In this document: positions 49,357-60,010 of the stretch, in pieces
Layout of the letters: each line of letters starts with the position of its first letter
Numbering within the stretch: position 1 is the first letter of the stretch
Source of the DNA: Lithospermum erythrorhizon
Taxonomy: Eukaryota > Streptophyta > Magnoliopsida > Boraginales > Boraginaceae
Assembly: GCA_019722365.1 (NCBI GenBank)
Contig: JADFUC010002129.1
Coordinates: 124,001 to 188,000 of the forward strand
DNA length: 64,000 nt
Direction of reading: 5' to 3'
Made by a program: the position numbers and the translations under genes
Notes under the pieces: generated by a model
Seen by the model: the letters and a program-made list of their open reading frames with translations, nothing else
What the model was told of the DNA's origin: nothing
Databases searched by the model: none

Positions 49357-50127
49357 AAATTACAAAGAGCAGTGCAGCGAAGCAACGAGATTACAATAAA
49401 TGATTGAACAAAAGCGAAGCGGATAATCCGTCAGCGCTTTCCTTAAAAGCAGATTCGACACCAACTTCCCAGCGGTGCCAGGGCGGCGGTGTCGTTTTCG
49501 AGGATCCATAAACCCGCGTCGGCTACGAAACCTGGCGAATGATCGACGAACCCTTCTGAGCTTGATGTATAACGAGAAAACAAGCGAAGCCAGAGAATGG
49601 GGTACTTTCACCGGTTTGCTTGTGTAGTATTGTGCTTTCTTTCGATTTACGTGTTTGTGGGCGTGGATTATTCGGAAATTATAGAGAACAGCGACGTCCT
49701 CTGCGTTAAAGGTGCCTTAAGCATAATGACCAGCAAAGCATTAATAGCTGGTTTGATTTAAAATACGATTTCCAAGTTTGAAATGTACAAAAACCGGAAC
49801 TTCATTGGAAGCAAAGTGGGCTTTCATGGCCCCCCACTTTTCGGGCATTCGTGTCATGGTCAGCGCCGCTTTGGGCTTCCTGATTTCGAACTCGTTTTCC
49901 CCGGTTGCTTGCACTTGGTGGCGTAGAGTTTGCGTAAGTAGTGATCACGTTACTAAGACTCTTAGGAGCCTTAGTTATAGCTTGTCACTCTCAGCTCGTC
50001 CAATGTGTGAGTACGACGTGATTTTCAGCTTTATGGTTTGATCCAAAATGCCCATGTAATTCAATTTAATGTATAAAATGAGGAAGCAGAGGATTTGGAT
50101 TCTTCCCAATATTCACTTTATCCAACA
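49357..50127 (-). repeat. 5' LTR of the 43.8-50.1 kb element
   Basis: The right-hand LTR, ending ..TTTATCCAACA at 50127. The inner edge (about 49357) is inferred from the primer site and from similarity to the left LTR. Confidence 0.72.
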
Positions 50128-50132
50128 ATTCT

Positions 50133-50799
50133 GACATAGTTTGGATCGGTTTTGAAAGAGCAGGACTTTCTAGTTTGTTTAGCAGCTTACTCGTAATCGG
50201 CCGTTATGCATTTCGGTTATTTTTTGAAAGAGCAGTTTTAGATAAAAGATAAAAGCTTGTTTCTTTAGAGTTTAGGCTCCCATTTGCTTAGCTTAAAATT
50301 TAATTAGTGTTTGATATCATATGTAATTTGTAACTTCTATCGTTAGAAAAAAAATGAATTCGAAGATATAAGTGATAAGTACTATCCTTTACACTTTTTG
50401 CTTGCAGGCTTCTAATAATAGCTTAAAACAATAACTAATTAAAATAGCTCATTATGAGGTAATTTGCACCTACACTCTTATAAATATTTTTTATGAGTAC
50501 CGTACCCTCTATGTAAATTTAAAGGATCTTATGCCACCCACTAGACTTTTAAATCAATCACGTACAAATGCTAACGTGCTTAACCATTAAAAATATGAGA
50601 ATGATAAAATTCTTAATTACTACAAAGTCTTGATTTTGGATAAATCTATTGGCAGTGCAGTATAATCGACTCCGTTCAAGCTGTAACAAATATATTGACA
50701 TGTTTATATCACGTTTTTTATATAATTTGTTGGTGGAACCGTAGTAATCTACAGATTACTCCATGCCATCTCCGCCGTTAGTTAATTATATTTTTTATA
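50133..50799. other. Intergenic
   Basis: AT-rich DNA. A local repeat of TTTTTGAAAGAGCAG lies near 50150 and 50225. No gene supported. Confidence 0.5.
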
Positions 50800-52765
50800 T
50801 ATATTGGCGTATTTTTGTATTTTCAAATTATTATCTTAATTTTAATGAATCATAATATTTTCATTAGTTGTTTATATTATTTTTTTATTGTTTATCTTTG
50901 AAGAATAACGTTAAATTGAATATTAATATTTTGTCAAATTTCCATTTTTATAATGTTAAAGTAATGTTCGACATGTTTAGAATCTTATATATTGAGTTAG
51001 TTTTCATGAATTTAAGTATTTATGTAGAATTTCTTATGCTAATATATTTTTTAAGTTTGCTCGACATTAATTAGTTAAATTATTGTCCCTAAATAATAAA
51101 TATATTTTTCGAGTAATTTATTTATGAAATTATTTGTGTTAGGTAATTATTAGAATATGCAATTATAAATCGAGCTCGTGGAATGTGTAGTGGTTAAACA
51201 GTTGGGCACATGACGTGTACTTTCGTTAAAGAAACCAATGTAGAATAAATACTTAAATTGTGCACTCCGGTGTGTACTCCATACGTTGGCCGTATTTTTT
51301 GTATTTTCAAATTATTATCTTAATTTTAATGAATTATAATATTTTTATTAGTTATTTATATTATTTTTATTGTTTATCTTTGAAGATAATAATGTTAAAT
51401 TGAATATTAATATCTTTTTAGGTTTATATTTCTAATGTTCGTAATATTAAATGCATGTTTAGAATGCGAGTATAATAAGTTTGTTTTCTTGATTTATGTA
51501 TTTATGTAAATTTCTTATGTTAATATTTTTTAATTTTATAACATTAATTAGTTAAATGTTTATCTAAATAATTAATATATTTTGTTTGAGTAATTAATTT
51601 TGTGAAATTATTTGTGTTGGGTAATCATTAGAATGTCTGATTAGAAATCGAGCCATTGGAATGCATGCTTTGGTTAAACAATTGAGTCGTAGCGTCGTGC
51701 ATTTCGTTAAAGAAACCCGGTGTATAATAAATACTTTAATTGTACTTTCAGGTGTGTACTCATCTTGGACATTTTTTTGTATTCTGAGCTATTATCTTAA
51801 TTTTAATGAATTTTAATATTTTATAGTTATTTCCTTATTTTTATTATTTATCTTTGAAGATAATAATGTTAAATTGAATATTAATATTTTGTCAAATTTC
51901 CATATTTATAATGTTAAAGTAATGTTCGTCATGTTTAGAATGTTATATATTGAGTTAGTTTTCATGAATTTAAGTATTTATGTAAATTTCTTATGTTAAT
52001 ATTCTTTTTTTTAGGTACTACACATTAACTAGTTAAATTATTGTCTAAATAGTGTATATATTTTTTAAGTCGTTAATTTGTGAAATTATATGTGTTAGGT
52101 AATTGACCAAAATACGCCATTGTAAAATCGAGCGCGTGGAATTTGTATGCTTGGTTAAACTGATTGAGCACGTGAGTGTATTAACAAGTTAAAGAAATCG
52201 ATCCCCAGACTAAATACTTTAATTACACTAAGGTGTACTTCTCCCACCACCAATTTGAAGCAGTATTTTGGTATTTTCAAATTATTAGCAATTTTAATGA
52301 ATTAAAATATTTTATTAGTTATTTTTTATTATTTTGATTGTTTATATGATGATAATAATGTTAGAATTGAATATTAAGATTTTGTCAAATTCCATATTTA
52401 TAATGTTAATGTAATGTTCATCATGTTTAGAATCTTATATATTGAGTTAGTTTTCATGAATTTAAGTATTTATGTAAATTTCTTATGTTATCTTTTTTGT
52501 TTTATAAACATTAATTAGTTTAATTATTGTCCTTAATAATTAATATATTTTGTTTGAGTAATTAATTTGTGAAATTATTTGTGTTCGTTAATTATTAGAA
52601 TATTGATTATAATAGAACCGTGAAATGTGTCTTGGTTAAACAATTGGAGCACACGTCGTATGCAGCTCGTTAAAAGAAATGGAGTGTATAATGAATACTT
52701 TAATTGTACATGTGGTGTGTGTACTTCACCTTTGGGCGTTTTTTTTTTGTATTTTCCGTATTGCT
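50800..52765 (+). repeat. Satellite-like tandem array, about 480-bp unit, about 4 copies
   Basis: Four consecutive units start near 50805, 51290, 51770 and 52263, spaced 477-493 bp apart, and a fifth start at about 52735 is cut short. Each has GTATTTTCAAATTATTATCTTA, GTTAAATTGAATATTAATAT, GTAATGTTCGTCATGTTTAG, TTAGTTTTCATGAATTTAAG and TAATTTGTGAAATTATTTGTGTTAGG. A final GC-richer segment follows, with GTGGAATGTGT..TGGTTAAACAATTG and CGTTAAAGAAA. Differences are scattered substitutions and 1-5 bp indels. The longest frame, 68 residues at 50868-51074, is not conserved between units, so no gene is inferred. Confidence 0.85.
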
Positions 52766-53631
52766 TATTAATTATTAGCAATGACAAAAGCAGGTACTTA
52801 ATAATTTAAACGTGTTCGTATAAATATCCTCTAAATAAAATTAAAAACACCTACTATTATATTTAACATCATATGAAAGATATGTTATAACTAATAAAAC
52901 ATCGGAATGCCACGTCTAGTAAAAAGCGTTCGTAAGCTCGTCATCGTCCCAAGTACGGACAACTTTTCTTGGTTATCGTGTCAAAGTCACCTCCCGTTCT
53001 AAGGATACCGCGATTGGCGTAATTCTTGCGATCTACAAAATTGTAAATTGTAAATATATTTGTTGTAGTATCTAAATTTGTTGTAAATTGGAACATTCGT
53101 TATGTAAATATATCCAGCATCCCGGAAGTAAGCGGTGGCCCAGGAGGAGCCTTCTCTTGGAGCTTGTCGCTTTTTGGGAGCGCCCTCGTAGGCGATTCTT
53201 AACCCGGTTTATGCGACTTATACCCAGTAAATATAGTGATCGAAGTCGGTCTACAGGTGTAAGTGACAGCGGACCAGATGCCCAGGCGAAAGGAGTGCGT
53301 GCTTAGTTGATCAACGTGGCGTCATGATCATATAACTTCTTATACGAGCTTCCGGACATCGCAAGCAAACACACAAGTATCGGCTATGATACGTCCACAG
53401 AATACCACAAACTGGCGCCCAGAAGCCTCGGGTGACTCTGATAGGCATATATCTTCCGTTGAACTCGAAGCGGATAAATCACGTGATAGTACGACACGAA
53501 ATCATCTTTCATGAGACCGTAAAAGTCCGTCGCTTAAACATAGAAAATTTAATATATTTTAAAAAGCTATAATTTCATTGTGGTTATTAAAGAAAGAAAA
53601 AACTTCGTAAAACTTCGTGATTACAATGTTA
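52766..53631. other. Intergenic, partly GC-rich
   Basis: 52900-53530 is clearly richer in GC than its surroundings. A 72-residue plus-strand frame at 53088-53306 has no recognisable domain. Nothing else supported. Confidence 0.45.
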
Positions 53632-53636
53632 CTTAA

Positions 53637-53911
53637 TGAAATAACCGACCCAAAGTTGGCAATTTTTATATGATTTGATTGGTACTACTCATACCAAAGA
53701 GATCATCTCTTGCTTTTGAGCTTCGTCACATAAAAACTCCATTTTAACCGTCTTGTACGGGGTAATTTAGGATGGGTGGCGCATTTGGGGATTTTACCGA
53801 TTGGTAGCGTGGTGAGAATGAAGCTTATCTTTGGAAAGACCGTGGTGGTTTGTGAGGCGGTCAGTAGAATCTAATACGCGTACCGACCCGGTAAGTCGGG
53901 CGGGGCATTGA
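53637..53911 (+). repeat. 5' LTR of the Cassandra element
   Basis: It aligns with the right LTR from ATATGATTTGATTGGTACTA onward, including AAAGACCGTGGTGGTTTGTG and the GGGCGGGGCATT end. The 5S-like box A is decayed (TTTTAACCGTCTTG) and the box C-like GGTAATTTAGGATGGGTGGC (53761-53780) keeps most positions. The first 30 bases differ from the right LTR. Confidence 0.8.
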
Positions 53912-53912
53912 A

Positions 53913-53923
53913 ATGGTATCGAG
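53913..53923 (+). other. Primer binding site of the Cassandra element
   Basis: TGGTATCGAGC, one base short of the tRNA-iMet-complementary TGGTATCAGAGC, lies two bases inside the left LTR. Confidence 0.75.
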
Positions 53924-54064
53924 CAAAGCGTGCAGGCTGTGGGAGCCCAAGTGCTATGCTGAGCAAAGTCTGGGACACCTCTTGGGGCGTGGAGCCACTA
54001 CAGAATCTCGCGCGGATGGTATGTTCTGGATGTGTTGTGAGGAAACATTGGTATTTAGGGAGGT

Positions 54065-54348
54065 TGTGCAGGCCCATGAGAAACATGTGTGTGTGTGATA
54101 TGTTTGATATGATTTGATTGGTACTACTCGTACCGTCAAGATCTCGTCTTAACTTTTGAGCTTTCGTCTATAAGAACTCCCGATGTTAAGCGTGCTTGAC
54201 TGGGGTAATTCTAGGATGGGTGACCCATTTTGAGACTTTCAATTGTGGCATTGAGTAAGGGCAAGCGTCTTTGGAAAAACCGTGGTGGTTTGTGGTGGTC
54301 AGTATTTCCAATAACGTCTTGGCCGGTCTTGTTGGGCGAGGCGTTACG
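54065..54348 (+). repeat. 3' LTR of the Cassandra element
   Basis: The better preserved copy. Its 5S rRNA-like region has GTTAAGCGTGCTTG (54185-54198, box A equivalent) and CTAGGATGGGTGACC (54211-54225, box C equivalent), both matching plant 5S rRNA nearly exactly at the usual spacing. It ends GGCGTTACG, where CA is expected. Confidence 0.82.
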
Positions 54349-54519
54349 CTTAAATCAAGCGGTGTCGGTCAGGTCTGGCCTTCCTATCACGTAATCACGT
54401 CAAAGGGATCATACTGCGTGAATGAGATGTTTGACCGTCTTAACTTCTTCTAGGCATTTCGCCGTTCCGTCAATAATTCGCCGCGGTTGGAATCTTGAAA
54501 AGTACTCATATATCCATGC

Positions 54520-54791
54520 GCTTTGCTAGCGTCCTCTGTTGACCCTAACAGATGCGTAACGGCATCACCCAGTATAATTACAAAAAAAACAAGATCATGC
54601 TTTGGGGCGTACTATCGTCCGGAACAACGAATCCCCATAATTTGCTCCACATCATGCAAAGTGATCGTCATCTCACCGAATGGCATATGGAAAGTGTTTG
54701 TTTCGGGATGCCATCGCTCTACAAATGTTCTGATAAGCGTTGTGTTGTGACGGCGGAAAGTAATGTCACAATCTGATAAACCCCATTTGCC
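54520..54791 (-). pseudogene. Plant mobile domain (MAIN/MAIL1-like) fragment
   Basis: On the minus strand, bases from about 54770 down to 54607 read TLIRTFVERWHPETNTFHMP followed by FGEMTITLHDVEQIMGIRC. This is the signature of the plant mobile domain found in MAIN/MAIL1-type silencing factors and in several transposons. A stop follows, and the homologous reading continues in another frame as ILGDAVTHLLG (about 54580-54527). A splice acceptor-like TTATCAATAG precedes the fragment. It is short and frameshifted. A transposon origin is more likely than a host gene in this setting. Confidence 0.7.
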
Positions 54792-55137
54792 TATTGATAA
54801 AAAAATAAGTAGTTCAATGTTAGTTCTTGAGTAGCCACCAACCGGAAAGATATATGTAGTTCAATGTTAATATATCTAAACAATTGAACTTTCAAATATA
54901 GTGTATGTGAAGTTCACTATATCTAAACAATTGAAATTTCATGCATAAAAATAGAGAATCTAAAAAATTAGCTCTTCGTTGGACAGTATGACATCTGAAT
55001 ATCAATAATCCCAAGTGCAAAGAGACTAATGCATCGAGCCCAATCATATGGGCTAATGAAAGAGAAAGAAAATTAAAACCAGAATTTAAGCGAGAGAAAA
55101 CACTCCAAACAAAAGTTGGATATTAAAATTGATCTTT

Positions 55138-55293
55138 ATGCAGGTTGAGCCATGTATTAGTAAGAACGACTTCGAAGAAGCGTGGAATGAACTCCAAAAT
55201 GCTCCACCTCTATTGCAGAGAGAACTATTTAAGTCAATTAAAGAAGCATTAAATCCAGAAGCCATATCAAATGATGGTCTTCCCGAAAAATGA
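55138..55293 (+). other. Candidate terminal exon or small reading frame
   Basis: A 51-codon frame (MQVEPCISKNDFEEAWNELQ onward) ends at TGA 55291-55293. The acceptor-like TTTATGCAG just before GTT at 55144 would also suit a last exon. Composition is protein-like (charged, amphipathic helix pattern), unlike the surrounding DNA. I do not recognise the family and see no upstream exon. Confidence 0.3.
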
Positions 55294-57160
55294 ACTCAAG
55301 TTTGAGAATATTGTCGGATAGGAGCGTCTTTATGATAAATTATGGAGTTTGGCTTGTCATCGCCCCAATTACATCTAGATGTTCATTAATTGTGTCATCC
55401 CAATTGGATCAAAGTTAAATGCTTCTCCATTGAGCACTTCTACTCGAGAACTCTAAGTCACTTCCGCGCGTCTCCGTGCGTTAAGGAGGTTGAAGCACTG
55501 GTCGGGGGCGTGGTGGGGCCAGAGTGAGGGGTATTGACTTAGCCTACACCCATTGTCTTGTTCAGTCTTGATTTACTACCTTTCATTATCTTATTTGTTC
55601 GTGGATTTAATGATGAAAAAAGATGAAATTAACGGGTATAGGTAGTAGCGCTCCAAGTGCAATGGCAATGAGAATGGGTGATGCCATTTCTTGAGGAAGC
55701 GAGTGTCATGCTTAAATTGTCTGACATCCGGGCCACTTTTACGATAATATATTACATGGGATAGATGTGACTACTTTGATAACTAAAATTCTTTAAGCTA
55801 TAGCGTGGCGTGCCCTACAGACAATTGGATGTCACTTTACCGAGTAGGCCATGTTATTCTAGGAGTCTGATGTTGTTTATGCCGTATAGATTTAGATGGA
55901 GTCGCGTGCCTTCGTGGGCTGTTACATTGTGTGCCCCATGAAGCATGGTGAGGTCGGTAGGACCGTCTCAGAGTGGTTCCCATTTTATATTGGTATGATC
56001 AAAATTATTTATCTTAATTTTTACATGATACTTTTTACTTCTTTTAACATGTTACTACGTGTGCGGGAACCCCGTGATTGAGAGGATGTAGTTTTCCCAT
56101 TCACGATCAAACCTTTCTTGGGGCTCGTCATGATCGCTAGTTCGGCGACAACTTGATCGCGCGCATAAATTTAGGATGAGGCATACTGATACGATCATGA
56201 ATGTGGCCAGTAAGCGATGTATGTTAACTTCATTTAAATTAATTTGATTGTATTTATTTAATAATTGTTATTATTTATTATTAATTAATAAGAAAAAAAC
56301 TAATCTGTCAATTATTAAGTATTTAAGCCGATGCGTTGGCAAATTATTACTCGATTATGTCTTTGGCCAATGTTATCAGTGTGCATTGTGCATGCTTCGT
56401 TTTGCATTTAAATGCTTCTTATGATTTTGTCCAAATATAAATTCGATTGTCGATGTGTGCTTCGTTTATGTTGAATATATGATAAAAGACTTTGAGTGTG
56501 TATTTCATCACATTGATAGCAATAGAGCATCAAAGTGTATACTGGGTTAGGCGTTTAGGTGCATGGGTGTGTCTATTGGAGGCGCCCGTTTAAGTGCGTG
56601 TTGCTGCATTCGATAAGGTTAAAGCGGCTTAGTTTCACCGTGGAAAACTGTGCGGGAAAAGTAAGTCAACCCTATGTTGTCTAAAACTTAAAAGAGATTA
56701 AATGTTGTTTTTGAAAAATTATATTGTTGTTTTTAATTCATTCAGTTATCAATTAATAGTAATATATGGTAAAATATTATATGTACTTACAATAATATCT
56801 CTTTTTATACAACCTTTTTTAATATAAATTACTAGAATTAGTCTAGTAATCATGAATATAGACGGAGAAGGGATGTTCCGTAGTGTCATGGCAACTATTA
56901 AAATGTTTGCATTTTTGTTAACTCTTTTGTAAAAATAAAATAAAATGAAAATATGTAGTATTTTTTTAAAAAAATCACTAAATATGATACTTTTTATTCA
57001 AAACTAATTCATTATTTTATCATCGCCAACCATACAAATTTATTATTATTTGGAATGATGAGATTTCATATTCAAGTTACTATGACAAGAATCATATCAA
57101 AAAATAAAAAATAGAGTAAAAATTTGTTGAGTAATCATTAAGTTTGTAAATAAAGTTTCC
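55294..57160. other. Intergenic, no supported gene
   Basis: Mixed DNA. 55400-56200 is GC-richer and may be a decayed transposon related to the mobile-domain fragment. The 61-residue plus-strand frame at 55896-56081 is unrecognised. 56200-57150 is AT-rich. Confidence 0.45.
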
Positions 57161-57188
57161 AAAACCTTGATGAGTTTCACAGTGTCAA

Positions 57189-57197
57189 CTATAAATA
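57189..57197 (+). promoter_or_regulatory. Probable TATA box of the PB1 gene
   Basis: CTATAAATA is 112-120 bp upstream of the ATG at 57309, leaving a C/T-rich 5' leader (CTCTCCCTATG, CCCCCTCCCCCC) that is typical of plant leaders. Because of this, the earlier ATG at 57167 is not chosen as the start. Confidence 0.65.
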
Positions 57198-57308
57198 CCA
57201 CTTCAAACCTCTCCCTATGTTTCTTCAACCAACCCCCTCCCCCCTCTTTAGACACCTTTCTCTCACATCTAAACCCTCTTCTTTCTCAAACCTCAAACAA
57301 TAATAATT

Positions 57309-58299
57309 ATGACCCAAATCTTAAACAACTCAAACAAACCCACCTGTAATAATGATAAACAATCATCTGGGCTGATCAAGTTCCTTTACAGTTATGGGGG
57401 AAAAATCGTCCCTCGACGCTCCGATGCTAAACTCCGTTACATCGGTGGTCACACTCGTGTCCTCTCCGTTGAACGATCCATCACCTTCGCTGGTCCGTCA
57501 CTCGTTTTTCGTTCTATTCATTCTAATTGACGTTTTCTTTTTTCGCCACTAAATTTATGTTTGTTCATTTTTTCCGTAATATAACCTTGATATTATTAGA
57601 TTTGTAATTTTTTTATTCCCTTCGTTCTTAAAGATTGTCTGGTTTTTTGATGGGTCAATTTTTAAAATCAAATATATTTGTATATGATGTTTAATATTTC
57701 GTGAAAATATATCTAAATATAATATTTTTAATTTATTTTATATTAATTTTGATTCTAATTAAAATTATTTATATCACTTAAATATTATAAAGTTTGTTAA
57801 TTTTGACCAAAAATAAATTACATGATCTTTTAAAATTCATCTCGGAATGTAAAAACGTTAATTAAAGTAAATTGAATTGATTAATTCTTAGCTCATTGAG
57901 CTAACATTTTCTCATCTTTTTTATATTGCAGAATTGATGATTAAATTTGGAGAATCATGTGGAGAATCAATGATTTTAAGATGCAAGCTTCCCTCAGATG
58001 AACTAGACGTATTGGTTTCGATAAAATTCGATGAAGATTTGAGGAATGTGATCGAGGAGTATGATAATTTCACAATTTCCATAAATCAAGAAACTAAAAT
58101 AAGAGCCATACTTACTCCAAGCAATTCGCTGAAGAAAATGGCGTCTCCGCCTTCGTCGCCTATGTCGTGTTTCGATTTCCCGGTGGTGGTGCCGCCGAGG
58201 TATAAGGCTCCGGTGGGTTTTCCGGCGGTGGTGAATTGGTGGTATGGTGCACCGGTGTGGAGGAATTGTGAATTAAGGCGTTATCAAAGGCAATTGTAG
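57309..58299 (+). CDS. PB1 (Phox/Bem1p)-domain protein, two exons
   Basis: Exons 57309-57492 and 57932-58299, joined by a 439-bp GT-AG intron (donor GTCC, acceptor TTGCAG) with consistent phase, give 183 residues. Residues 24-106 form a PB1 domain: KFLYSYGGKIVPRRSDAKLR (24-43) has the basic cluster with invariant lysine, GGHTRVLSVERSITFAELM follows, and DEDLRNVIEEYD (95-106) is the acidic OPCA motif. Having both faces makes it a type I/II PB1 that could dimerise head to tail. The exon junction lies inside FA-ELM, as in relatives. The C-terminal tail (about 107-183) is Pro/Ser- and aromatic-rich with no known domain. Small plant proteins of this Octicosapeptide/Phox/Bem1p family are scaffolds of mostly unknown role. 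No kinase or other domain is attached. Confidence 0.9.
57615..57860. repeat. Possible MITE in the PB1-gene intron
   Basis: The intron holds CCCTTCGTTCTTAAAGATTGTC at its left and GATCTTTTAAAATTCATCTCGG at its right, an imperfect inverted pair that resembles MITE ends. The repeat is weak and its target duplication unclear. Confidence 0.35.
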
Positions 58300-58792
58300 T
58301 GTTTGGAATTTGGAGGGTGATTTGGTCATTTTATAAAATAAAATAGGAAGCGAATTCTAGAAAAAGAAAAAAAGAGTTTTTTATTTTTTTAATGAAATGA
58401 TGAAGAGGGTTGTTTTTAATACCTCGGTTTTATAAACAAAATTATACTCCATAATTTACAAAAATAAACTGAAGTTTTTTCTTCATAGATTAGTGTGTTT
58501 CGACTTAATATAATAAGAGTCTTTTATTTATTGAGAATTGGTATTGCACTTCCTCTTCGAAATAAATTTCTTTGCGAGTATAATCCAACATCTTTACTTG
58601 TTTTGACGGAAGTTTCTTAGAAACATTTAAACATGTTAATAATTAAACTATTAATTTTTAAAGTTTATTTAAATAATCCAAAATTCGAGCATACTTGAAA
58701 AGTGTTGGGTCCCATTAACAAAAATCTGCAAATTGCGTACATTCTAACATCTTAAATTTTTCATTTTAATTGAGTAATTACCATGTAATCAT

Positions 58793-58950
58793 GCTCCCTC
58801 CATCCTATTTTTTAAAATTTATTTATTTTTTGTATAAAGTCGAAGAAAAATTTAAATTCATCTTATAAATATAAATTTTTTGTCAATTTTCTTATCTAAT
58901 TTGATAAAGAAATTAATTACGTAAAAAAATTTAAAAAGAAAAGGAGAGAC
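58793..58950. mobile_element. Partial MITE related to 16017-16165
   Basis: It starts CTCCCTCCATCCTATTTTTT and shares AAATTTAAATTCATCTTATAAA and CTAATTTGATAAA with the copy near 16 kb. An inverted GGAGAG-type end near 58945 may be the other terminus. Confidence 0.5.
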
Positions 58951-59400
58951 ATACATCATACTCACTAGCATTTGGAGTGCAACATGATATAAATGTAAAT
59001 TAGAAATAATTCCCAAATATGTTTTTTAACGATGAATGTTATCTTTCGATATTTAATAGTTTTTTTTATAGATTTTATGATATATATGACAATATAGATT
59101 GTGTTATATATATATATATATGATATAGTTAAAAACAAATTAATATGCATAGTGAAAATTTGTGTCTTTGAAGTTATGGAATTTACAAATTACTATTATA
59201 TCACTCCAATTAAAATGTGATAATCATAGTTAGTGACATTAAATTGAGAAAATTTGTAATCGAATATGGAATTATATCTATTTGTTTTATGTATAGTATA
59301 GATGATGGGTAGCATGTAACCCCAACTACATGGATAATTAAGTAGCCATTTCTTTTTTATTTTTATTGGTTATAATAATACGCGGTCTTTGCGCAATGCG
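58951..59400. other. Intergenic with TA microsatellite
   Basis: AT-rich; a (TA)n run lies at about 59106-59120. A 61-residue Ile/Lys/Tyr-rich frame at 58965-59150 (-) reflects composition. Confidence 0.5.
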
Positions 59401-59690
59401 AATATTCATCCAATTGATTTTATAATATCTTTTCGATATCTGAATAATGAATTAAAATTAAGTAGCATCACAGAGGTATGAGAGAGGAAAATATATTATA
59501 AATATTATGGGTTTGAGTAGCTATGATATCTGCTGTTGAGAAAAATAAACTGTGCTTTATTTTATTAACGTTTTAGGTAGTTTGTCATATGTAATCGAAT
59601 ATTTGAATTTTTGGTGGTTGATTCTTAAAGGGTGAAATAGAATATCAAAGTTAGACTTCAGCATGTAATGCGATAGGATACTTTAGTTAT
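59400..59690 (+). repeat. Dispersed repeat, copy of 41825-42140
   Basis: The second copy of the repeat described at 41825-42140, in the same orientation, with many substitutions. It runs directly into the duplicated segment 59695-60010. Confidence 0.65.
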
Positions 59691-59694
59691 ATGT

Positions 59695-60010
59695 GCGGTT
59701 CTTGTGTAAATTATTTTATTATTTTATAATAAAAGTATAATGAAAAAGAAATTTAAAAATTATTTTATCATTTTTATAATAAAATTCTAATGAAAAAATA
59801 AATTTTTAAAAAAACTAAAAGAAATAAGATGAAAAAGTTCTGTGGAGAAAATAAAGATAAAAGGGCGTGAAAGCAATTTTTATTTTCTATTTGGTGATAT
59901 TCTGATGCATTAGTAGATAATATTATGAAAGTAGTAGTTTATGGAAAATTTATCTTGTTAGGCGGTTCTGCTTGTGAAGAGTTCTTATGAAATTAAATAA
60001 ATAAAAGCAT
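59695..60010 (+). repeat. Duplicated segment, copy at 61140-61405
   Basis: Shared in order with 61140-61405: GTAAATTATTTTATTATTTTATAATAAAA, AAAAGAAATAA..TTCTGTGG, TAGTAGATAATATT, AGTTTATGGAAA..TTTATCTT, GTTAGGCGGTTCTG and TTCTTATGAAA.TTAAATAAATA. Same orientation, 1.4 kb apart. Possibly two insertions of one non-autonomous element. Confidence 0.65.

Larger units (their letters stand above)
43845..50132 (-). mobile_element. Degenerate full-length Ty1/copia element
   Basis: LTRs at about 43850-44606 and 49357-50127 enclose minus-strand pol and gag remains. ATTCT occurs at 43845-43849 and 50128-50132 and is a likely 5-bp target duplication. On the minus strand the LTR starts TGTTGGATAAAGTGA. 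A degenerate primer site (TGCATATCAGAGTT, plus 49338-49351) sits inside the right LTR, and a polypurine-like CTTGTGGGGGGA (complement of about 44656-44667) lies near the left LTR. All coding regions are broken. Confidence 0.78.
53632..54353 (+). mobile_element. Cassandra-type TRIM retrotransposon with 5S rRNA promoter
   Basis: A 712-bp element (53637-54348) with two LTRs of about 275-284 bp, a short non-coding interior of about 155 bp and the 5-bp target duplication CTTAA (53632-53636, 54349-54353). The primer site TGGTATCGAGC follows the left LTR, and an AGGGAGG-type purine tract precedes the right LTR. The LTRs contain sequence derived from 5S rRNA, the hallmark of Cassandra, a non-autonomous terminal-repeat retrotransposon in miniature that depends on enzymes of other elements. 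Its interior open frames are too short and unlike any protein. Confidence 0.88.

Noticed and set aside
57167..57349. 60-residue frame starting at an earlier ATG before the PB1 gene
   Set aside because: The TATA box lies inside it and its frame differs from the PB1 frame; the ATG at 57309 gives the domain in frame.
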